DNA of 64,000 bases, from the NCBI GenBank assembly GCA_007026445.1, contig VDMD01000081.1, forward strand, positions 46,607 to 110,606, written 5' to 3'. The notes beneath the pieces are model-generated. The model did no database searches and was not told the origin of the DNA. It worked only from the letters and a program-made list of their open reading frames with translations. Each line of letters begins with the position of its first letter. Within the stretch, counting starts at the first letter, position 1. This stretch comes from Schizophyllum amplum. Lineage: Eukaryota; Basidiomycota; Agaricomycetes; Agaricales; Schizophyllaceae. Shown here one piece after another: positions 57,140 to 64,000 of this stretch. Made by a program: the position numbers and the translations under genes.

Positions 57140-59889
57140 CTATAAAGGAACAAATAGTTCTGGGTGACTGTCAATGTACGTCGCACTTATTTTCTCCGCC
57201 CCTTTATGCACAATTCCTCCCTTCTTTGCAAATCTCAACGACGACTTCCACTCGCTGGATGTCCTCCCTTTGAACGAGAACGACCGGATCTCTTGCAAGG
57301 TGGACTGATACCAACATTCGTTGTCATGTGTCCAGACCCCGGGAAGAAATCCACAATCATCCAGACACGCTTGAGAAGGCCATAAAGACAGATGCTTGAA
57401 GTTTGTGTTGGTTCTCAGCGTCCCCCCCGCTGTAACAAGTAAGTCGACGTGATTTAACGGCCGGGAGTTGATATGGACGCACAATTCGGTACCATGAAAA
57501 ATCCACATAAGAGACGTTCTTCGTCTAAAGTCAGCTCCTCGTCGCATACAGCCATGCCGTCTTCGAGGTCGAACTCCAAGTATCCAACATCGGACGCGCC
57601 ATGCGCGGTAACGGGGTCCAATACCCTTTCGATCGAGACGAAGTCGCTTGCAATGCGTCCGATCAGGCCTCCTCGCATGGCCGCTGCCCGTCCTCGGCGA
57701 GTTTTCAGAAAGTTCTTCAACTTCGTCTGATAGAGGGCATAGTCTAGCCGATCCAAAGTGTATCCGAATGGACGGTATCCCATCCCAACAACTGGCGAAG
57801 GCTTCGACGACGTCCACGAGTCGGAGTACACATCAACAGGCGCGAATGTGTGGAACTTGCAGCCTAGCGCTAGCAGAGTCCTCGCCAGCATCTCAGCGTC
57901 TGGCAGCGCTGGACCAAGCCTTACGCACATGAGCGCGAGGCACGCGTCGTCGACAGTCACGATATAGGGAGGGGGAGTAGGACCGTCGATGTAGCAGAGG
58001 AAATACTGTACAGTATTGCGACCGAGGGGTTCTGCGAACACATGTGGCCGAATCGCAATTTTTTGACCAGCGTCGGCGACAATATGCGAGAATACGTTGT
58101 GGCGGGCGAAATCCAAGCAGTATATCCACGGCGGGGTTTGGTCCGTGAAACTCTCCGCGAGGAATCCCGCGAACTCGCTCAGTTCTTCTTCGTTTTCGTC
58201 ATCTGCGTACTCTAGCCGCGCGACAACCGACCGAGGATAAGTCATGATCTCGCCGAGCACCGCACGGATGTCTCGCGCCTGTACCGCAGACTGCTTGCCG
58301 CGGGCCTCCGATGACACCCATTCGTCGCGTAGGTCCGTGAAGCCGACACAGTAGCCATATCTCGCTTCGGCTAACATGCGCAGACAGGTCCCCGGGCGAT
58401 GGACACCGTGAATGCCGGCTAGATCATCCTCGCTGGAGATATCCTCTTCGTACACCGCCGATACATCGAGAAGGACCTGGATCGGAACGGAGTCGCTAGG
58501 CAAGACCAGTTCCGATAGAACGTCAAGATCGTCGTCGCTCTCGATGGTATCGAAAGTTGATTGCTGTAGCTCCTCGGTTATGAAGTCCCACACGTTGGCG
58601 ACCGAGTCCCAAAAGCGTTCCTTGGACGTATACATGCTCCAGAAGCGATCGAAGTCGTGGACTGAGATTCTCCGCCTGAGAAAGTATCCATTGCCGATAG
58701 CGTCCCATCGGAAAGCCCTGTCGCGCGAACCAGCGGGTACACCTCCTTCCGATACCATCTTCTCCTGTCGAAGCCGGAAGCCGTTTCCTCCGTCCTCGTC
58801 TGCCTTGAACCATGATTCACGACGCTGTGCGGACCACCGCCTATAGTCTGACCACATCTGGACATCGACCGTCGGCTGATCGTCGACGCTCATGTCCACG
58901 TAGACCGGCTGACGGGAGGTGTGCTTTGCATTCCATACACGCAAGGCGTCTGGCCAAGCGGGTATACTGACAGAGCCAGCGATGTGTGGCAAGTACGCTT
59001 TGTACGAGCGAATGCGTACGTCTCGCTCCATTATAGCGGCCTGCGCCAAAGATACGTCGCCTTCGGCACCCCAGACCAAGTACACAGAGACACCAACCGT
59101 CAGGAAGTCTAGAACGTATGTCTCGTACCCATCGTTCCATACGTCCACGAAAACGCCGGCTGTTGGTAGGCGCCACGAATCGAGTAGACTGTCAACCCAC
59201 GCAGATTGCATGTCATTGCAGCCTGCGACGACGTGCGCAGTGAAGGTCGGGACATGAATGCGCCCTTGGGCCGCAAACCGGCTGCGCATCGCCAGAAACC
59301 TGCATTCAGCAGAGAGCACCGCGAAAGCGTCCCTGGTCGCAGCGGCGCACTGAAAAACCCCGCGCTGACTGTTTCTATACTTTCGATACCCACACGCGTC
59401 GGGTAGACTCCACGACCTGTATTGAAGGGGTACGGGTTGGCGCAGACTGTTCATCAGAAGGTCTCGCACCGCGACGAGCCTCTGTTCGAAGTCGATCCAG
59501 AGCTGAACGATGTAGGTTGGTAGCGACCATCGCCCATATTGGTCTTCCTCCGGATGAATGCGGTTTAGAGACAACCAAGCAAAGAATCCGGACCCGCAAG
59601 TGTCGATGCCGAAAGGAACGAGGGGCGCGTAGGGAGACTCTAAAGAGAACCGTTGCGGAATAGCCAAAGTATCTGCTGAAACAACAGCGGCGTTCACAGA
59701 CTGTTCTGACGGAGGCACCGCACGAGGACGTTCACTCTGCGGCTTCGAGACAAATGTACCTCTGTCGTGGTAGATGTCGTACTTGTCAGACGCCGCAGAA
59801 TGAACTTCGACAGGAATCCACTGGTAAGCGTCCCAGCTATTTATCCAAAGTCAGTGTACTTTCGATGACGGTGGAAGAGCATACCTCAT
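57140..59889 (-). CDS. Unknown 882 aa protein
   Basis: Model: complement(join(57140..57429, 57483..59836, 59885..59889)). Exon 1 is only ATGAG, followed by a 48-base intron; the long exon then starts in phase and gives MSWDAYQWIPVEVHSAASDK. The last intron has donor GTGCGT and acceptor GTTACAG. Visible features: aromatic-rich stretches (FFAWLSLNRIHPEED, VYLVWGAEGDVSLAQ, RRWSAQRRESWF, FDRFWSMYTSKERFWDSV), acidic mid-region, then GVWTHDNECWYQS and a basic end. There is no signal peptide, clear helices or recognised domain. The frame is intact over 2.6 kb, unlike the neighbouring Helitron. I infer a lineage-restricted family. Confidence 0.7.
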
Positions 59890-60313
59890 ATCAGGAAATC
59901 AACGGTTATGCAGTCAATAAGAGGGTTGGTACACAGACGTGCTGGCCGTGTTGTCCAAGCACCTCGTGTCATTACGTACGCACGCCAGTACGGCCCGTCA
60001 AGTTCCCACGTACACGTCATCGTAGGACAACGAAGACACGCCTTGAGACGCGTAGGCGGCAATATTACATCGATATCAACGGCTCTCGAGTAAAAAATCC
60101 AGCCCTGACACTGTCAGATCATCAAACGGTAATTCGGACGCACGTCGCAAAGCTCCACTCGACAATTGTCTAGATGCGTGCGGTCACTTATTTCTGTAAC
60201 GACAGTGAATTGAGTAAAGACTGTTACATCGACGGCGTGTAAAGTAAAGACAGTAGTAATCGAGCAGGGCAGGCTAGACGCCCATAGGGCATAAGATCAG
60301 ACCCCAGCACAAA

Positions 60314-62285
60314 TCAGTTCTTCATCTTCTTCTCTGGCGGGCCTTCGCCGTCCGCAAGCTCGTCAACTGCACGGAGTCGCGGATTGCCGACTACAACTTT
60401 GCCCGGCGTTCCGAAGGAGGCTGCGTGCGCCGTCTGGTCGATGTCGCCCGAGAGAACAACAATGGCGTTGACATTGAACGATATGTTGTGTTCGCGACCA
60501 TTCTGAAAAGCCCATCTATTGACAGTGTACACCACGCAGGCGATGGAGTCCGGAACCGGCTCGCCAGCCATGCGCGAGAACTGAGAAGGATCCTGAAGGT
60601 CTTGAAGAGATACGATGTTCCAGTCGATGGTACGTCCGCGTCCGTCGATTACAGGAACTGGCCAGAGGTAAGCAGCCCATTCTAGAACGCGAAGCGAGCA
60701 ACTTACTATTGTCTACATATTCGAGAACACCCGCCTTTCTGAACTTAGCGGGTGAATTGCCAGAGCTTGGACCAGTCGGGCGTCCGCGACGCTTCGTCTC
60801 ACCGGGTTTCTCACCTGAAAGTGTGTTAGCTATGAAGATAGCGTCTTAGGATATGCAAACTGACCGTTGGTGGCAATAGGCTTCGTAGTGAACGCGACGC
60901 CGCCGTGATCGGCCAACGGCATACAGACCATATCACTGAGCTTGTCGATATGAGGCCGAATGCAGCACACAATCCGGTAAATTTCTCCATCAAATGGGGC
61001 CAGAGTTATTCCGCGCTTCGCACTGCTTGAACCGACCTCCGTGGTCCCGTCCGGTCCAAGAAAGACGCGTCTGACGATGCCGACGGTAGCAAAATAGCCG
61101 AATGCAGTTTCGTTGCCGCTGAGCACTAAACTGGCGCCCTTGCCGGTACGTCCTTGATGATCTGCAGTCGTACCGAACTTGACGTATGACGGGGGCACGC
61201 GCGCTAGGTTCGCGAGCTTTGCACCAGCTGAAAACGAGAGCGCGTCGCACATCGACCTGCAAAACGGCTTGAGATTCACGGGAGTCAAACCGTCTTCCGA
61301 TTAACGCACGATATGACGGTCGTAGCCGGATAAAGCCTGCGTAGAGTATCGCCCAAAAGTGGATAATCGCCAGCATCGTCCGGCTGCCATCCGATAGCTT
61401 TAAAATCGGCCGCTTGACCACTGCAAATGGCATGAGTCAACGTACCCGAGACATCCATCCATAGACGTACTCGTACAAATGCGCGTTGGCGTACACGCCT
61501 TTGGACCACGCATATGGATCAATCGCCAACCAGTTAAAGACCGCGTCGTTCATGAAGGTCTGATAACTGAATGCGAAGTTAGCATACACTGTATAGTCGA
61601 CCTCAGATAGACACACCGAGTAGACTCTTCGTCTATCTTGTAGCGTTCAAAGAACTTGGATTTGCGTTCGGATAGCGTATCAACGAATCTGCAAGTACAC
61701 GTAAGCGATTTGCGCAGCGACGCAACTAATATGAAATAACTGACTTCGCACTGGATGACTTAGTCGCTTCTCTAGCCCGCACAGACCTATAAAGGCATAT
61801 TAGCAGTAGAACAAAGTTGAAAGAGACCCGCATACTCGACAGAGTGCCCAGAATCAGATCCGTCGCCCCCATTTTCCTTATGCTCGATCCGGGCGAGCGC
61901 AGGGGCGATATCCACAGTAGTCGGCGCGACTACCTCGGGCTTGTTGACGTACCTAAAAACAGTCACAAAATGACGACCGACCACATAACCCAACTCACTT
62001 CGCAATGGAATCGGCTGTCGTCGCTGGAACGACATTCGCATCATCGATATATCTGGGCATAATCAGTATCCCGACAGAGCGTGATACTTGAGCAGACATA
62101 CCCTTCCATCGACGCGAGGACATCGCCAGCATCCGGCGATGCTCGCGATTGAGCGCCATCGGACTTGAAACTAAAGATCGCGTCAGAATGACAGAGCTGA
62201 AAAGCAAACAGACATACCAAGCGGGGTCCTCGTCCGGACGGCATGGTCCCTTTCGTTTACAAATCTGATGAAGGGACGTGAGCAT
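60314..62285 (-). CDS. Unknown multi-exon protein with AT-hook-like motif
   Basis: About ten exons join in frame from an ATG at 62285 (MLTSLHQICKRKGPCRPDEDPAW) to TGA at 60314-60316. Intermediate parts: FKSDGAQSRASPDAGDVLASMEG, YIDDANVVPATTADS, YVNKPEVVAPTTVDIAPAL, FVDTLSERKSKFFERYK, YQTFMNDAVFNWLAIDPYAW, AIGWQPDDAGDYPLLGDTL, a 150-codon exon (60859-61260) and, after GEKPGETKRRGRPTGPSS, the final WAAYLWPVPVIDGRGR segment ending KKMKN. KRRGRP is an AT-hook core, suggesting DNA binding. No family is recognised. Exons further upstream (ATG at 62594, RRKAAASRKKK, VEPRAQPNRRLNRR) may belong to it, but their phase does not join. Confidence 0.62.
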
Positions 62286-62594
62286 TTCGATGGGCTAAAC
62301 GCTTGCCGATCCACTCACAAATGGTCCCCGATATCCTCAAGTTGAGTCATTCCGGGAGATTCAGTAGCGATGGTCGAAACAGAGTCGTCTGTCCGCCGAT
62401 TCAGACGACGGTTCGGCTGCGCACGAGGCTCTACAGAAGCTGTATCTTCTTCTGCAGGATGGGGTGCATTGTGTCCATCGGACGTAGCGCTAGAGACAGT
62501 GTCAGCATGCCGACCTCGAGTAAAAGGCCGCAGAAACGCACGATAGCTTTTTCTTCCTGGATGCAGCAGCTTTGCGACGGGGCGGTTCGGCCAT

Positions 62595-63300
62595 TTCGTT
62601 ACAGGAGGAACAGGATTCAGACTTTGCCCTTTTTAAATGAGGTCCGAGATCCGTCCAGCCAGCACGCTCCCCCGCGAGCGGGAGCACCATACTCGCCACA
62701 AAAGCGGTCAAAAAAAGGCTGGGATATTCCGAGACATTGACGCGGTCCCGCGTACACCGATGTGCAAATGCCGGTGGTCGAGACCGACTAACTGTCATGA
62801 ACCTCGAACGTCTAGACCCACGATTACAAGCTACGGAGGAGCGTCTACCGCTCACTCCGGCACGCCCTCTGCGCAGAGCACTGACCTGCCCACGATGGAG
62901 TACGTGATTTGACTATGTACAAGTAAAGCAATATGCGATGGCGCATTGAAATGCCATTGAGCGAACACCGCTAAGTTACAGTTTATTATATGCCCGAATA
63001 GTCTGGAATGGCCTGCACCTAAGAGCACGCAGCCCGAACACTGGGCGCTACTGCAAAAGGAATAGTCGCATGCAGGACTTCGGCACAGCTAATGTCGATC
63101 TTAGACATCTAAGACCAAGACATAGCAGGTCCAGTTCTCGGGCAGGTCACCTCACGTCAAGAAGTCTCATTAGTTAGCCGTGGTCAGCGAAACGGAGCAT
63201 ACCTCGTCATCAAACAAGTGTATTTACCGAGACAGACTAGACTGAATCGTTCGACCTATCGGATCGTTCCACCTGAGGCGCGGGTAGAGCAGTGACAAGC
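62595..63300. other. Spacer, promoter of the AT-hook gene
   Basis: A TTTAAAAAGG lies about 40 bases above the ATG at 62594 on the minus strand. Nothing else is supported up to the tandem repeat. Confidence 0.4.
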
Positions 63301-63317
63301 AAGTTAACGCACTTGTG

Positions 63318-63800
63318 ACCTGTCTCACGTTCCACCACACAACCATTGACATCCGCGCGGGTATACGGCTCTCCCCGTTCCAGCATTCTGGACTAGATCG
63401 CGGAAATTGTCCGTGCGAGCGCATCACTGTGGTTGGGCTGAACACATCCACGGATTAATTCTGCCTGTTCGCCGCTTGTTGAATAAGCGCACGAATTGTC
63501 TCACATTCAACCACACATCTATTCACATTCGCGCGCGTACGTGCGTCTGACTAGTTCTTCGAATTGCATCGGCCGACAGACCACGTCAACGTGAGCGTAC
63601 GAGCGTGATTGGCGCGGAACACACTAACGGAACAAACCTGCCGCCCCGTCGCTTGTTGACTGGCCGCACGGTCTGTCTCACATGCCACCGCACAGCCATT
63701 CACATCCGCGCGGGTACACAAGTCTAGCTAGTTGAATGGACGCACGGTCTGTCTCATATGCACCGCAGAGCGATCCAGATTCGCGCGGCTTCACGGGTAT
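63318..63800. repeat. Degenerate tandem repeat, about 177-base period
   Basis: The pattern TGTCTCACATTCCACC-CACA-CCATT followed by CA-ATCCGCGCGGGTAC recurs at about 63318, 63495, 63672 and 63748. The first three are 177 bases apart and the last is 76 bases on. Each is preceded by a GTTGA-TG-CGCAC motif. No coding frame is shared. Confidence 0.7.
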
Positions 63801-64000
63801 GGCCAGAGAAACCAATCACACTGGACCACGGAACTCGTCGACGCGAGTGCACGACCGCGACTGGCGGAAGACCTTGAAAGAAAAAAAATCCATCCGTCCG
63901 TCGCTTATAATTTCATCATTATCGACTCCTGACAGCAGGATACGGCTCGGTATATATAGCGCGGGAAATCGATATCGGTCGAACACTTCACTACCCAACT

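Overview
The window is nuclear DNA from a filamentous fungus, most likely a basidiomycete of the Agaricomycetes. Genes are split by many short introns (about 48-60 bases) with GTGAGT/GTGCGT/GTACGT-type donors and plain AG acceptors. The family content fits: DUF6533-type seven-helix proteins, F-box/leucine-rich proteins, an A-T-R NRPS-like reductase and a Helitron carrying a cysteine-protease domain. No bacterial operons, CRISPR arrays, rRNA or convincing tRNA genes were seen. All gene models were spliced by eye from frame continuity and are not transcript-supported.

Left half (1-41.3 kb). The first 421 bases hold the 5' end of a BUD14/Tea4-like SH3 polarity gene. From about 3 to 41 kb the sequence is a multi-copy locus built from four gene types: family A (+), a DUF6533 membrane protein (-), family B (-) and a SAMHD1-like dNTPase (+). 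Block 1 has A1 (3.0-5.3 kb), DUF6533-1, B1 and a decayed dNTPase (13.6-15.3 kb). Block 2 has DUF6533-2 and B2 and fades out near 23.2 kb. Block 3 has A3 (30.3-31.8 kb), B3 (33.0-34.9 kb) and the intact dNTPase (37.4-41.3 kb). A and B are convergent, Ser/Ala/Pro-rich, repeat-bearing proteins. The full-length members end in a related Cys/His domain with an unusual C-x4-C-x(9-13)-H-x(3-4)-H spacing; B1 and B2 have lost it. I recognise no function for A or B. An intact NRPS-like A-T-R enzyme (24.8-29.0 kb) sits between blocks 2 and 3.

Right half (42-64 kb). A short-chain dehydrogenase is followed by a short telomere-like TTAGGG tract, a minus-strand F-box-like gene, an unknown acidic-tailed gene and two tandem plus-strand F-box/LRR-like paralogues. 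Next comes a minus-strand Helitron (49.4-56.6 kb) encoding DUF6570, Rep (HUH, paired Tyr), PIF1-type helicase and a C-terminal ubiquitin-hydrolase-like protease, broken by several frame changes. Beyond it lie two intact multi-exon genes of unknown function (882 aa; and one with an AT-hook) and a degenerate tandem repeat of about 177 bases at the right edge.

Working together: the dNTPase would control dNTP pools, and the A-T-R enzyme and the dehydrogenase look like independent metabolic enzymes. The most unusual feature is the A/B/dNTPase triplication, which shows rapid in-frame repeat change, a recent conversion-like tract and a conserved 3' hairpin with a paired base change.
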